A stretch of DNA of 64,000 nt from Colwellia sp. RSH04 (GCF_003545765.1 NZ_QXIO01000009.1:62001-126000), one strand, 5' to 3'; counted from the stretch's first letter, positions 1-9,191 are shown. A program made the numbers and translations. Notes: generated by a model not told the origin, from the letters alone.

Positions 1-827
1 TCAATGCACTTGCACAAGGCCTTGAAGCAGACTTTCATCGTATTCAATTTACACCTGATCTATTACCTGCTGATTTAACCGGTACAGATATATACCGCCC
101 TGAAGATGGCAGCTTTGTATTTCAGCAAGGCCCTTTATTCCAAAACCTTGTTTTAGCCGATGAAATTAACCGTGCTCCGGCAAAAGTTCAATCAGCTCTT
201 TTAGAAGCGATGGCAGAAGGACAAATCACGGTTGGCAGAAAAACCTATCAATTACCTGAGTTGTTTCTTGTTATGGCAACTCAAAACCCTATTGAACAAG
301 AAGGGACTTATCCTCTTCCTGAAGCTCAGTTAGACCGATTTTTAATGCATCTGGAAATTGACTACCCAGACGCAGAAAGCGAATTAGATATATTAAAGTT
401 AAACCGTGGAGAAGCAGTTTCTAACAATAACTCAGATGACGATGATAAAAATACAGCTTTACGCGTACTAAGCCAAGATGAAATATTTCTAGCCAGAAAA
501 GAAGTGTTAAATATTCATATGGCGCCTTCGCTTGAAAAATATCTCGTTGATTTAATTATTGCTACACGACAACCAGAAAAATACGACGATAAATTAAAGT
601 CATGGTTAGCCTTTGGTGCAAGCCCACGTGCAACGATAGCGCTTGATCGTTGTGCTCGTGCCAGAGCATGGTTACACAATAGAGACTTTGTTAGCCCAGA
701 AGATATTCAAGCAGTATTTCATAATGTACTTAGACATAGAATATTACTGAGCTATCAGGCTGAAGCCGAAGGCATAACAGCCAACCAGTTATTAGATCAT
801 TTACTTAACTTAGTTGCCGTTGCATAA
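1..827 (+). CDS. MoxR-family AAA+ ATPase, 5' truncated by window edge
   Basis: The frame is open from base 3 to the stop at 827, so the gene enters from the left; the first in-frame ATG at 210 is internal. Visible AAA+ features are the Walker B/sensor region ADEINRAPAKVQSALLEAMAE-like at about 158-220 (DEIN followed by RAPAKVQ), a sensor with ATQNPIEQEGTYPLPEAQ at about 270-330, and the arginine-finger/lid region SPRATIALDRCARA at about 630-665. These are standard for MoxR ATPases, which act as chaperones for VWA-domain partners. The DUF58 and VWA genes that follow on the same strand are the usual partners, so this is the ATPase of the same operon. The Walker A lies outside the window. Confidence 0.93.
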   Translation, partial: NALAQGLEADFHRIQFTPDLLPADLTGTDIYRPEDGSFVFQQGPLFQNLVLADEINRAPAKVQSALLEAMAEGQITVGRKTYQLPELFLVMATQNPIEQEGTYPLPEAQLDRFLMHLEIDYPDAESELDILKLNRGEAVSNNNSDDDDKNTALRVLSQDEIFLARKEVLNIHMAPSLEKYLVDLIIATRQPEKYDDKLKSWLAFGASPRATIALDRCARARAWLHNRDFVSPEDIQAVFHNVLRHRILLSYQAEAEGITANQLLDHLLNLVAVA

Positions 828-897
828 CGATACCTAACCTAATTAATGTTATTTTTTTCAAATAAGTAAAGTATGTCAATTGAGATAAAGTATCTTT

Positions 898-1947
898 ATG
901 TGGTTTAAGCAGTTTTTTTCTAATAGACAACACAGTGATAATCAAAACAACCATTGTGATCATATTTTAGCGAGCATCCAAAGTAACGGTGTCGACTTGT
1001 CGATGTCGGAGTTGCTGCAGTATCAATCTAAAAGTGCATTAATAGACTTAACTGCTCGAAAAAATATTCATGGTCGTCAATCAGGTAATTACCTCTCTCG
1101 TAGTAAAGGACGAGGTATGGAGTTTGATGAAGTAAGACATTATCAAACAGGTGATGACATTCGCGCTATTGATTGGCGAGTAACAGCAAGAACCGGTAAA
1201 ACACATACCAAGTTATTTCGTGAAGAAATAGAGAGACCTGTTTTAATCGCAACCGACTTATCTACTAATATGCATTTTGGTAGTAAGCTATTATTTAAAT
1301 CAGTTCAAGCCGCCCATTTAGCTGCACTAGTAGCATGGCATGCAAAAGAGCGTGGTGATAGATTAGGCGGTATTGTTTTCAATCAAAATCAACACAAAGA
1401 GTTAAAACCACGTAGTAGAAAAGAAGGCGTTTTGCATTATCTGCATGCGCTTACATCAGTTCACCAAAGCTCAACTGAAATAATTAATAACATCACAACA
1501 AGTGATAATTTAGTTAATAAACCTTTACCAAGTGAAACTGTTTTTACAGAAAATTGCGCTCGTATAAGACAACTCGCCAAACCTGGCTCACTGGTCTACT
1601 TTATTACCGATGCAAGTACGCTAAATAACCACTCTAAAAATAGCCACACAGTTTTAAGACATTTAAGCCAAATTTCTCAACATTGTGAACTGGTTATTTG
1701 TTTAATTAGCGATCCTTTAGAGCATAACTTACCAAGCAGTGATGTTAAATTTTCCGTTAATATTACTGATGGCCAAGACAAGCAACAGTTAACACTAGGT
1801 GATGAAAACACATCTGAACAATACCACCAAGTTGCAACAAGTATTATGAATGATAAAAAGCAACAACTAATTGAGACAGGCGCTAGAGTCGTTGAACTCA
1901 GCGCTGGATTACCTCTTGAATTACAACTTAGAGCGGGAGGTAATTAA
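898..1947 (+). CDS. DUF58 domain protein of the moxR-bat operon
   Basis: A 349-residue protein. The DUF58 signature is seen at about residues 64-115: GRGMEFDEVRHYQTGDDIR followed by AIDWRVTART, then a VWA-like strand IATDLSTNMHFG with a DxSxN-type metal site. No signal peptide or membrane segment is obvious. DUF58 proteins accompany MoxR ATPases and VWA proteins; the biochemical role is not settled. It starts 70 bases after the moxR stop, and its stop overlaps the next ATG (TAATG), so coupling is likely. The Shine-Dalgarno sequence is weak; no better in-frame start is seen before the conserved domain. Confidence 0.88.
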   Translation: MWFKQFFSNRQHSDNQNNHCDHILASIQSNGVDLSMSELLQYQSKSALIDLTARKNIHGRQSGNYLSRSKGRGMEFDEVRHYQTGDDIRAIDWRVTARTGKTHTKLFREEIERPVLIATDLSTNMHFGSKLLFKSVQAAHLAALVAWHAKERGDRLGGIVFNQNQHKELKPRSRKEGVLHYLHALTSVHQSSTEIINNITTSDNLVNKPLPSETVFTENCARIRQLAKPGSLVYFITDASTLNNHSKNSHTVLRHLSQISQHCELVICLISDPLEHNLPSSDVKFSVNITDGQDKQQLTLGDENTSEQYHQVATSIMNDKKQQLIETGARVVELSAGLPLELQLRAGGN

Positions 1948-2546
1948 TGAATTATTCTAAAAAATTAATATCTTTTATGCTTTATGTATTCTTAGGTTTT
2001 ACGATACAAACAAACTCAGTATTCGCTAGTGGATTTCAACAACTACCTACAGGAAATAATCCTGCTAATACTCCATTACAGCTAAATGATATTCACTTAC
2101 CTGAACAAGTGAGTCAATTGCCTACAGCATATGGCTGGTGGTTATTACTCCTTTTAGTTGTTCTTTCTTCTTATGTTGCAGTACGAAAATATATTCTGCA
2201 TAAACGTAAAAACAGGCAAAAAACCAAAGCCTTAAGCACTCTCTCAAAGTCAATGACGAGTGAAGAGGTAATGACGTTATTGAAGTGGGTCGCAATGCAG
2301 TATTTTCCACGTACACAGCTAAGCAAACTTTATGGCGAGCAATTACAACAGTTTTTAGTTAAGCAATTACCTGAAAAATACCAGCAACAGTTTTCTAGTT
2401 TATCTTCGGATAGCTTCAACAGCCATTACCAAAAAAATCCGTCCATAAAGAGTAATGAACAGTGTTTTCAAGCCGCAAAACTTTGGATAGAACACGCACT
2501 TCCCCTTAAAAACACAAGCAGTATCGGGGGGGGGGTAAATGATTAG
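1947..2546 (+). CDS. DUF4381 family membrane protein of the bat operon
   Basis: A 199-residue protein that begins on the last base of the preceding stop codon. It has an N-terminal hydrophobic segment (about residues 6-27, possible signal), a second membrane span near residues 61-80 (YGWWLLLLLVVLSSYVAV) and a cytoplasmic part with a run of conserved-looking tryptophan and leucine residues (LLKWVAMQYFPR). Size, topology and position between DUF58 and the first VWA gene match the DUF4381 proteins of moxR-bat operons. Its 3' end contains a run of ten G (2526-2535), encoding three of the last six residues as glycine, and overlaps the start of batA by eight bases. Confidence 0.8.
   Translation: MNYSKKLISFMLYVFLGFTIQTNSVFASGFQQLPTGNNPANTPLQLNDIHLPEQVSQLPTAYGWWLLLLLVVLSSYVAVRKYILHKRKNRQKTKALSTLSKSMTSEEVMTLLKWVAMQYFPRTQLSKLYGEQLQQFLVKQLPEKYQQQFSSLSSDSFNSHYQKNPSIKSNEQCFQAAKLWIEHALPLKNTSSIGGGVND
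2526..2535 (+). repeat. Homopolymeric G10 tract at the batA ribosome-binding position
   Basis: Ten consecutive G lie inside the end of the DUF4381 gene and end three bases before the batA ATG at 2539. The tract is the only plausible Shine-Dalgarno sequence for batA. Long G runs in AT-rich genomes are prone to slipped-strand mispairing. Gain of one base would end the DUF4381 protein as GGGGK, loss of one as GGG, and both change the spacing to the batA start. Confidence 0.9.
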
Positions 2547-3600
2547 CTTTGCATGGCCTTGGTTATTGGTATTGTTACCACTTCCCTTTCTTATTTATTT
2601 ACTTCCTGCTAAAAAATCAGTGAAGACAAGTAGTGCTTTAAAAATGCCAACACTGATTAAAATATCAGGGCAAGCTGTCACGCCGACAAAAAGTAACAAA
2701 CTTCCTATTATTTTGCTCGCTGCATGTTGGATACTCACTGTAGTTGCTCTAAGTCGACCACAATGGTTAGGCGAAGCAATTGACATTCCTACAGAAGGAA
2801 GAGAAATGATGATTGCAGTCGATTTATCAGGCAGCATGCAAATTGAAGACATGCAGTTAAATAACAGTACAGTAAACCGATTGACAATGCTCAAAGTTGT
2901 TTTAGGTAATTTTATCGAAAGACGTGTAGGTGATCGCTTAGGCTTGATCCTTTTTGGTGATGATGCCTATATGCAAACGCCGATGACTTTTGATAGAAAA
3001 ACAGTACAACAAATGTTGAACGAAAGTGAATTAGGTCTAGTAGGAAGGAAAACGGCGATTGGTGATGCAATAGCATTGGCTGTAAAAAGGTTCGATCAAA
3101 AGAAACAATCTAACAAAGTGCTACTTTTATTAACTGATGGTCAAAATACCGCAGGTAAAATAACGCCAGATCAAGCACTAGAACTTGCCGTCGCTAAAAA
3201 CATTACCATTTATACTGTAGGTATTGGTGCAGAAGTCATGATTCAGCAATCTTTATTCGGTAGTCGTCGTGTTAATCCTTCAAGCGAATTAGACGAACAA
3301 AGTTTAGCAAAAATTGCAGAAGAAACAGGTGGAAAATATTTTCGTGCCAAAGACAGTCAAGGTATGAGTGAAATATACAATCTACTTGATAAACTAGAGC
3401 CCATTGAGCAAGACCAACAACAAATGCGTCCACTCACAGCTTTGTTTTATTGGCCTTTATCTATTGCAGCTGTTATTGCTTCTTTAGCAATATTTATGAT
3501 GAGCTTTCCCAGATTTATACCTTTTACTAATACAGGTAACTCAAAATCTACTATCGATTCACAATCTACAAATTCATATTCAACCATAGGTAAACGTTAA
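2539..3600 (+). CDS. batA: BatA-like VWA domain membrane protein
   Basis: A 353-residue protein. Two N-terminal membrane spans are seen (about residues 3-22 and 53-72), followed by a von Willebrand A domain with an intact MIDAS start DLSGSMQIED near residue 94, the GRKTAIGDAIALA helix, and LLLLTDGQNTAG. A C-terminal membrane span (about 303-322) closes the protein. This layout is that of BatA/YehP-like proteins of aerotolerance-type operons. The start overlaps the DUF4381 gene, with the G10 tract as ribosome-binding site. The next VWA gene begins two bases after the stop. Role: probable membrane-bound partner of the MoxR ATPase; the substrate is unknown. Confidence 0.88.
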   Translation: MISFAWPWLLVLLPLPFLIYLLPAKKSVKTSSALKMPTLIKISGQAVTPTKSNKLPIILLAACWILTVVALSRPQWLGEAIDIPTEGREMMIAVDLSGSMQIEDMQLNNSTVNRLTMLKVVLGNFIERRVGDRLGLILFGDDAYMQTPMTFDRKTVQQMLNESELGLVGRKTAIGDAIALAVKRFDQKKQSNKVLLLLTDGQNTAGKITPDQALELAVAKNITIYTVGIGAEVMIQQSLFGSRRVNPSSELDEQSLAKIAEETGGKYFRAKDSQGMSEIYNLLDKLEPIEQDQQQMRPLTALFYWPLSIAAVIASLAIFMMSFPRFIPFTNTGNSKSTIDSQSTNSYSTIGKR

Positions 3601-3601
3601 T

Positions 3602-5656
3602 ATGAGCTTTGAATTCAACCAATTTTTAGAGCATTTTCACTTTGTAAGACCTTGGTGGTTACTTGCTTTTTTACTATTATTTATCATAGTGAGGTTACTC
3701 AAAAAGCAGCAGCACTTTAACTCACCATGGCAACAATTATTACCTAAACATTTAGCAAATGTTGTCTTAGAAACATCTAACGGTAATGTCAGTAAGCAGC
3801 AAAACTCTTCAGCGTTTAGCAACGTAATGCTAAAACCTTTTATTATAGGTAGTTGTGTGATTTTGGCGTTAGCAGGGCCTGCTTGGCAAAAAGTTCCTCA
3901 ACCAGTCTATCAACTGGAACGAGGCGCTGTACTTATTATGGATATGTCATACTCTATGTATGCCACCGATTTAAAACCAAACCGTCTAACCCGAGCAAGG
4001 TTTAAGGCTGTAGATCTTCTTAAAACACTCAATGAAGGTGAAATAGGTTTAATTGCCTACGCAGGTGACGCATTTACTATTAGCCCACTCACTCAAGATA
4101 TTAAAAATATCGAGTTATTATTACCTTCATTATCTCCAGAAATTATGCCTGTACTGGGTGCAAATGCTTTTGCTGCATTATCGATGGCTCATGAGACACT
4201 TATTAATGCTGGCCATGTTAATGGCGATATTTATTGGTTTACTGACGATATTGATAATGAAGAAATGTCGGACGTATATAACTGGGCTAATGAATATGGT
4301 CACCGAATAAATATTTTAGGTATTGGTACTGCAAATGGTGCACCTATAAAGTTAAGTTCTGGAGAGTTACTTAAAGACAAATCTGGCGCTATTGTTGTAC
4401 CTAAATTACCCGAAGGAAAGCTGGCATCTATCGCAAAACGTGCTAGAGGCCAATACAGTACAATTACTCATGGTGATGCAGACATTCGACTATTAGTACA
4501 ATCGTCAGTTAACCATAATAATGATGACATTAACCAAGATAAAGAAGAGCAACAATTACTACAAGGTGATCAATATTACGAACAAGGGCCATGGCTTATC
4601 ATTATTATGTTGCCATTATTATTAAGTTATTTTCGTCGTGGTGTGCTTATCTCTTTCTCACCAGTATTACCATTACTTTTAGTGACAGGTCTCTTAAACT
4701 CGCATAATGCAATAGCAAACAACGAAGTAATTCCGCAAGTTTCTGAATCAACCTCGACAACCGAAACTAATGCAGCCACAAGTCTGCAGTCTTCAAGTGA
4801 ATCAAAAGTAAAATCGTTTTGGAATAACCTTTGGCAGACACCTGATCAGCAAGGACAAAATCATTTTGAACAACAGCAATATCAGCAAGCCGCCAATCAA
4901 TTTGATAATACCCAATGGCAAGGTAGTGCCCACTATAAAGCAGGTAATTATCAGCAGGCACTAGAAGCTTTCCAACAAAGCGATAGCGGCGAAGCTTTAT
5001 ATAACCAAGGTAATGCTTTAGCTCAATTACAGCAATTTGATCAAGCTATCGAAGCCTATAAAAAAGCGTTAGCAAAAGATGAATCCTTAACAGATGCAAA
5101 AGAAAACCTTGAAAAAATTGAAGCATTAAAGAAACAACAAGAACAGCAACAAGGCGAACAGCAACAAGGCGAGCAGCAGCAAGGCGAGCAACAGCAAGGC
5201 GAACAACAGCAAGGCGAACAGCAACAAGGCGAACAGCAGCAAGGTGAGCAGCAACAAGGCGAGCAGCAACAAGGCGAGCAACAGCAAGGCGAGCAACAGC
5301 AAGGTGAGCAGCAACAAGGCGAGCAACAGCAAGGCGAACAGCAGCAAGGTGAGCAGCAGCAAGGCGAGCAGCAACAAGGTGAGCAGCAGCAAGGCGAACA
5401 GCAGCAAGGTGAGCAGCAGCAAGGTGAGCAGCAACAAGTCGCTAAAGAAGGTGAAGAATCAGTTCAAGAGCCCGATGAAAAAACTGCCGCAAGCACGATG
5501 CTAGATAAACAAGCAAAAGAGACAGAACAAAAGCATCAACAACTATTAAATAAAGTAACTGATGACCCCTATTTGCTACTGCGTAATAAAATGAAATTAG
5601 AGTATCAAAAAAGACAGCAAGGCGGTTCAAGAAAAGGAGCAGAGAAACAGTGGTAA
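3602..5656 (+). CDS. BatB/BatC fusion: VWA domain plus TPR plus Q/E/G-rich repeats
   Basis: A 684-residue protein. It has membrane spans near residues 16-30 and 80-97, a VWA domain with MIDAS motif DMSYSM near residue 118, another hydrophobic stretch near 325-365, and a TPR region at about 440-510 (YNQGNALAQLQQFDQAIEAY). Residues 514-613 are 20 copies of a five-residue repeat EQQQG (last copy EQQQV). A charged tail rich in K, E and Q follows (LLRNKMKLEYQKRQQ). BatB and BatC are separate genes in some genomes; here the VWA and TPR parts are one chain. The TPR part probably faces the periplasm. The stop codon overlaps the GTG start of batD. Confidence 0.88.
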   Translation: MSFEFNQFLEHFHFVRPWWLLAFLLLFIIVRLLKKQQHFNSPWQQLLPKHLANVVLETSNGNVSKQQNSSAFSNVMLKPFIIGSCVILALAGPAWQKVPQPVYQLERGAVLIMDMSYSMYATDLKPNRLTRARFKAVDLLKTLNEGEIGLIAYAGDAFTISPLTQDIKNIELLLPSLSPEIMPVLGANAFAALSMAHETLINAGHVNGDIYWFTDDIDNEEMSDVYNWANEYGHRINILGIGTANGAPIKLSSGELLKDKSGAIVVPKLPEGKLASIAKRARGQYSTITHGDADIRLLVQSSVNHNNDDINQDKEEQQLLQGDQYYEQGPWLIIIMLPLLLSYFRRGVLISFSPVLPLLLVTGLLNSHNAIANNEVIPQVSESTSTTETNAATSLQSSSESKVKSFWNNLWQTPDQQGQNHFEQQQYQQAANQFDNTQWQGSAHYKAGNYQQALEAFQQSDSGEALYNQGNALAQLQQFDQAIEAYKKALAKDESLTDAKENLEKIEALKKQQEQQQGEQQQGEQQQGEQQQGEQQQGEQQQGEQQQGEQQQGEQQQGEQQQGEQQQGEQQQGEQQQGEQQQGEQQQGEQQQGEQQQGEQQQGEQQQGEQQQVAKEGEESVQEPDEKTAASTMLDKQAKETEQKHQQLLNKVTDDPYLLLRNKMKLEYQKRQQGGSRKGAEKQW
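5141..5440 (+). repeat. 20 tandem 15-bp coding repeats (EQQQG)
   Basis: Exactly 300 bases made of twenty 15-base units that each encode E-Q-Q-Q-G, the last ending in V. Units differ only at third codon positions (gaa/gag, caa/cag, ggc/ggt), so the peptide is conserved while the DNA has diversified. The unit is a multiple of three, so gain or loss of units keeps the frame. The other strand and a second plus frame are also open across the array purely because of this periodicity. Confidence 0.97.
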
Positions 5657-7413
5657 ACTCGAAGTTAACACACGTAATACGTTTTTGTATTTTTACTTTT
5701 TTAATGGTTTTTAATCATTCAGCAAATGCCTTATCAAGTGTCACTGCCACGGTTGATAAAAACCCTGCAATGCTAAATGAATCAATCGTATTAACAGTGA
5801 CTGCAGATGATGATATTAATCGCAATAAACTCGATACATCCCCATTATTGAAAGATTTCATTGTGGGTCAAACATCGGTTAGCTCTCAAACAACCATGGT
5901 CAACTTTAAAACCAGTAGAACAACCAACTGGCAGATTTTACTTATTCCAAGAAAAGTCGGGAAATTAGCAATTCCGGCATTAGAAATAGAGGGAAAATTT
6001 AGCCAACCCATATCACTCGAAGTAGTAGACCAAGCGCCTCAAGATAACAATAATTATCAGGATATATTTATTACCAGTGAGTTATCTAATAATGAAGTAT
6101 TTGTTCAACAACTCACAACATTGACCTTAAAACTTCACTTTTCAGTTGAACTAAAAAGTGGCAACTTAACTGAGCCTGAATTAGCTGGCGCTACCGTTGA
6201 AAAAATAGGACAAGATCAACAATCTGATACCATCATTAACGGTAAGCGCTACCGAGTTATTGAACAAACTTATGCCATTACACCACAGCAAAGTGGCACA
6301 TTTACTTTAGCAGCACCGATGTTTTCAGGTGAGATAATGATGCCATCAAGAAGGCGCTCTAACTTTCTAAGTTTTGCTGAAACTAAGCCCGTCAGTATTT
6401 TAGGCGAAAGTATAAAGCTGGTTGTTAAATCAATACCAGACAGTTTCATTAATTATGACCCAAATAACCCGCAAAATACTTGGTTACCCAGTGAACTTTT
6501 AACATTACATCAAGAATGGCAATCAAATGGGCAGGATTACATGGTTGGTGAGCCTATAACCAGAACAATTACTTTAACAGCTGCGGGCTTATCTAAGGCA
6601 CAACTCCCCCCTATTATCATGAAGGCAACTAAAGGGTTAAAAGTTTATCCTGATCAAGCTCAGCTCCATTCAAATTTATCTAAAGAGCGTCTTGTTAGTC
6701 AAAAGGTGCAAAATTTTGCGTTAGTGGCAAGTCATGCTGGACGTTTTATCCTGCCTGAAATTCGTATCACTTGGTTTAATACTGTTACTAACAAAATTGA
6801 GCATGCCACCTTACCTGAGCAAGCGATTATTGTTAAAGAAAACCCTGATGAGCCTAATTCAACAAGAATGGATGTTAGCAACTCTCAACAAGTGGACAGT
6901 ATTACAACGGACTCATCGACACTGACAAAAGCCGAAAACCTTAAACAAGATTCTCCGCTTACACAAACTAACCATTTACATTGGGTATACCTTGGTTTAT
7001 GGATAGCGACTTTACTCGCTTGGTTTTTTCATGTCAGTCTAATTAAGCGAAAATCTGCGACATTACCTCGAGTAGAGAAAAAACACGATAGCGGGCAAAG
7101 TTACATTAAGTTACTGGCTGCTTGTAAAAAAGGTCAAGCCCAACAGGCGCTTGACTTAATATTACCTTGGCTAAATCACAGTTTACAGTTATCTGGTTCT
7201 GCACAAATAACCACTTTTGCTAAAGCACAAGAAATTGTTTCAGAACAAAGCTTTTCAAATGCAGTAAATGAATTACAGCAACATTTATTTGGTAAAGATT
7301 CTGATTCAGGATTGTCAAATTGGCAAGGTGATACCTTGTTAAATGCTGTACAAGCCTATAACAAGAAACAACAACAAGTATCATCTTCTACATCGATAAA
7401 ATTAAACCCTTAA
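5650..7413 (+). CDS. batD: BatD-like protein (oxygen tolerance family)
   Basis: A 587-residue protein that starts with GTG at 5650, overlapping the preceding stop by seven bases. Signal peptide at residues 1-27 ending in ANA. The large periplasmic part holds immunoglobulin-like strands (SSVTATVDKNPAMLNESIVL; NWQILLIPRKVGKLAIP), as in BatD. One membrane span follows near residues 438-458 (WVYLGLWIATLLAWFFHV), then a cytoplasmic tail of about 120 residues. BatD proteins usually close moxR-bat operons, and this one is the last gene here. Function is inferred from family and operon only. Confidence 0.88.
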   Translation: MVNSKLTHVIRFCIFTFLMVFNHSANALSSVTATVDKNPAMLNESIVLTVTADDDINRNKLDTSPLLKDFIVGQTSVSSQTTMVNFKTSRTTNWQILLIPRKVGKLAIPALEIEGKFSQPISLEVVDQAPQDNNNYQDIFITSELSNNEVFVQQLTTLTLKLHFSVELKSGNLTEPELAGATVEKIGQDQQSDTIINGKRYRVIEQTYAITPQQSGTFTLAAPMFSGEIMMPSRRRSNFLSFAETKPVSILGESIKLVVKSIPDSFINYDPNNPQNTWLPSELLTLHQEWQSNGQDYMVGEPITRTITLTAAGLSKAQLPPIIMKATKGLKVYPDQAQLHSNLSKERLVSQKVQNFALVASHAGRFILPEIRITWFNTVTNKIEHATLPEQAIIVKENPDEPNSTRMDVSNSQQVDSITTDSSTLTKAENLKQDSPLTQTNHLHWVYLGLWIATLLAWFFHVSLIKRKSATLPRVEKKHDSGQSYIKLLAACKKGQAQQALDLILPWLNHSLQLSGSAQITTFAKAQEIVSEQSFSNAVNELQQHLFGKDSDSGLSNWQGDTLLNAVQAYNKKQQQVSSSTSIKLNP

Positions 7414-7458
7414 CGCCTTAACCTTAATACCTAACCTAAATACCTTATAAGAAAGCTA

Positions 7459-7722
7459 GGGGCTGTTGATCATTCGGGGTTGTTTTTGCAGCTTTTTGTT
7501 GGATATTTGTACAAGGCAGAGCCTTTGTCATGTGGTTATTCCACATAAAAAGGCGATAACGCCGTAAAAATGACCAACAAACGCTGTCCGAAGGATTAGG
7601 CTAAAAGCATTTTATGCTTTGTTGAGTAGTATTTGCTTAGAATGACTAAGCTACACACTACTCGCCGCGAATAAAACGCTTTTAGCTCTTACAAAATTTA
7701 ATCGCGAAAGATCAACAGACCC
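7459..7722. mobile_element. MITE-like element with 13-bp inverted ends and TA duplication
   Basis: The left end GGGGCTGTTGATC (7459-7471) matches the reverse complement of the right end GATCAACAGACCC (7710-7722) with one mismatch. Both ends are flanked by TA (7457-7458 and 7723-7724), as produced by IS630/Tc1-type transposition. The 264-base interior has no coding frame of note. A central block GGTTATTCCACATAA followed by GCGATAAC (7534-7560) recurs in decayed form near 19974. This element and its flanks fill most of the gap 7414-7880. A wider inverted pair AGAAAGCTAG (7450-7459) / CTAGCTTTCT (7742-7751) surrounds it. Confidence 0.7.
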
Positions 7723-7880
7723 TAGTACTTTGTTTATCACACTAGCTTTCTTTTGCGGTTAGCTTAATTGTTTCATTCTTACTTCCACTGCCTCACAAAG
7801 CTAGTTCATTGAATTTTTGCTACGATGAAATAAATTATTTATTTTGAAATTGATTTGGTTAAGAGCAGGTCTTTACTTAC

Positions 7881-8396
7881 ATGATTACTAAACAAGTTAG
7901 ATACGAAGCGCTGGTAAAGGCGCTACACGGTGATTTATACCGTTATGCTTATTGGCTCTGCCATGAAAAACAGGTGGCTGAAGACCTTGTGCAAGAAACT
8001 TTTCTTCGAGCATGGCGAGCCTTAGACTCATTAAAAGATGAGAAAGCAGCAAAATCATGGTTAATCACTATATTACGAAGAGAGAACGCGAGACGATTTG
8101 AGCGTAAGCGTTTTGATATGGGAGAGTTCGATGAAGCATCGATTACAGACAATCAATCTTTAAGCAATGAGCAAAATATTGAAAATGCTTGGTTAAGAGA
8201 AAAAATAGCTCAGCTGCCTGCTGAATATTCCGAGCCATTAGTTTTACAAGTGCTAGGAGGGTTTAGTGGTGAAGATATTGCTTCAATCCTCAACTTAAAT
8301 AAAAACACAGTCATGACCCGCTTGTTTAGAGCGAGAAATCAATTGAAAGAAGCACTAGAAGCAGAGCCAGAAAAACGAGGTTTATACAATGGATGA
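7881..8396 (+). CDS. ECF-family RNA polymerase sigma factor
   Basis: A 171-residue protein with region 2 at about residues 10-75 (DLVQETFLRAWRALDSL is the core-binding/-10 region) and region 4 at about 105-160 (LPAEYSEPLVLQVLGGFSGE, then IASILNLNKNTVMTRLFRAR as the helix-turn-helix). Length and the lack of region 3 define an ECF sigma factor. The next gene overlaps by eight bases and encodes a membrane protein, the usual arrangement for a sigma/anti-sigma pair. The signal is not evident from sequence. Confidence 0.93.
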   Translation: MITKQVRYEALVKALHGDLYRYAYWLCHEKQVAEDLVQETFLRAWRALDSLKDEKAAKSWLITILRRENARRFERKRFDMGEFDEASITDNQSLSNEQNIENAWLREKIAQLPAEYSEPLVLQVLGGFSGEDIASILNLNKNTVMTRLFRARNQLKEALEAEPEKRGLYNG

Positions 8397-9102
8397 TTTA
8401 CAATTTAGACGTAGCATTTACGCCGATCCAAAAAGCCAAGATGAAGCTTTACTTGCTGCGCTTCAAGCTGACCCGTCGAAAAGGCAATTTGCTCAAGAGC
8501 TCAATCATCTTGATGATAAAATCGCTCAAGCATTAAACATTCCCGTGCCCGAAGATTTATCTGATAAATTAATTTTGCGTCAAACTTTAGCTAGCCACCA
8601 AATACAAAAGCGTAAAAAGCGCTTCCACCTTGCTTTAGCAGCATCTGTTGCCATAACGGCAGGACTACTTGTTAATTTCACACTTTTCTCGAGTGCGCAT
8701 TCTAATTTAGGAGATTATGCATTAGCCCACGTTTATCATGAGCAAGGGCACTTTTCTAATGATGCTAACACAAGAGTTGATCTTACATCGCTCAATAAAA
8801 AAATGGCGGCATTTAATGGTAATTTCACTAACACGATTGGCAAGTTAATATTTGCTGATTACTGTCGCTTTGATGGCATGAAAAGTCTCCATTTAGTTTT
8901 TCAAGGAAAAACAAGCCCGGTTACTGTTTTTGTTGTACCTAAAAACGATCAAATCAGCTTTAGTGATACATTTTCTGACAGCAAACTTATTGGCCAATCT
9001 GCCGCTTTTGATAAAGCTAACATCATTGTTGTAGGTGATAAGAATGAGCCTTTATCAGCTTGGCAAAAAAAATTAGGCAATAATATTTCTTGGTCAATTT
9101 AG
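8389..9102 (+). CDS. DUF3379 protein, putative anti-sigma factor
   Basis: A 237-residue protein overlapping the sigma gene by eight bases. The N-terminal ~80 residues are cytoplasmic and helical (QFRRSIYADPKSQDEALLAA), followed by one membrane span near residues 84-103 (HLALAASVAITAGLLVNFTL) and a periplasmic domain with CRFDGMKSLHLVFQGKTSPV. This is the pattern of DUF3379 proteins, which sit next to ECF sigma genes in Alteromonadales and Vibrio relatives. Anti-sigma action is inferred from position and topology. A strong terminator follows. Confidence 0.83.
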   Translation: MDDLQFRRSIYADPKSQDEALLAALQADPSKRQFAQELNHLDDKIAQALNIPVPEDLSDKLILRQTLASHQIQKRKKRFHLALAASVAITAGLLVNFTLFSSAHSNLGDYALAHVYHEQGHFSNDANTRVDLTSLNKKMAAFNGNFTNTIGKLIFADYCRFDGMKSLHLVFQGKTSPVTVFVVPKNDQISFSDTFSDSKLIGQSAAFDKANIIVVGDKNEPLSAWQKKLGNNISWSI

Positions 9103-9140
9103 CCATTTCATTTCGCTGAAAATAAGACATAACGCCATCA

Positions 9141-9173
9141 AAAAAGGCTAGGACATCAAGCCCTAGCCTTTTT
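9141..9173. terminator. Bidirectional rho-independent terminator
   Basis: Perfect 12-base inverted repeat AAAAAGGCTAGG / CCTAGCCTTTTT with a nine-base loop, A-tract on one side and T-tract on the other. It lies between the convergent ends of the DUF3379 gene and putP and can serve both. Confidence 0.92.
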
Positions 9174-9191
9174 ACATTTAAACAGCTTTAT

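Noticed and set aside
5126..5437. Antisense 103-residue leucine-rich frame and an 86-residue Ser/Asn/Lys-rich plus frame across the 15-bp array
   Set aside because: Both are open only because of the repeat's periodicity; no ribosome-binding site and no complexity beyond the repeat.
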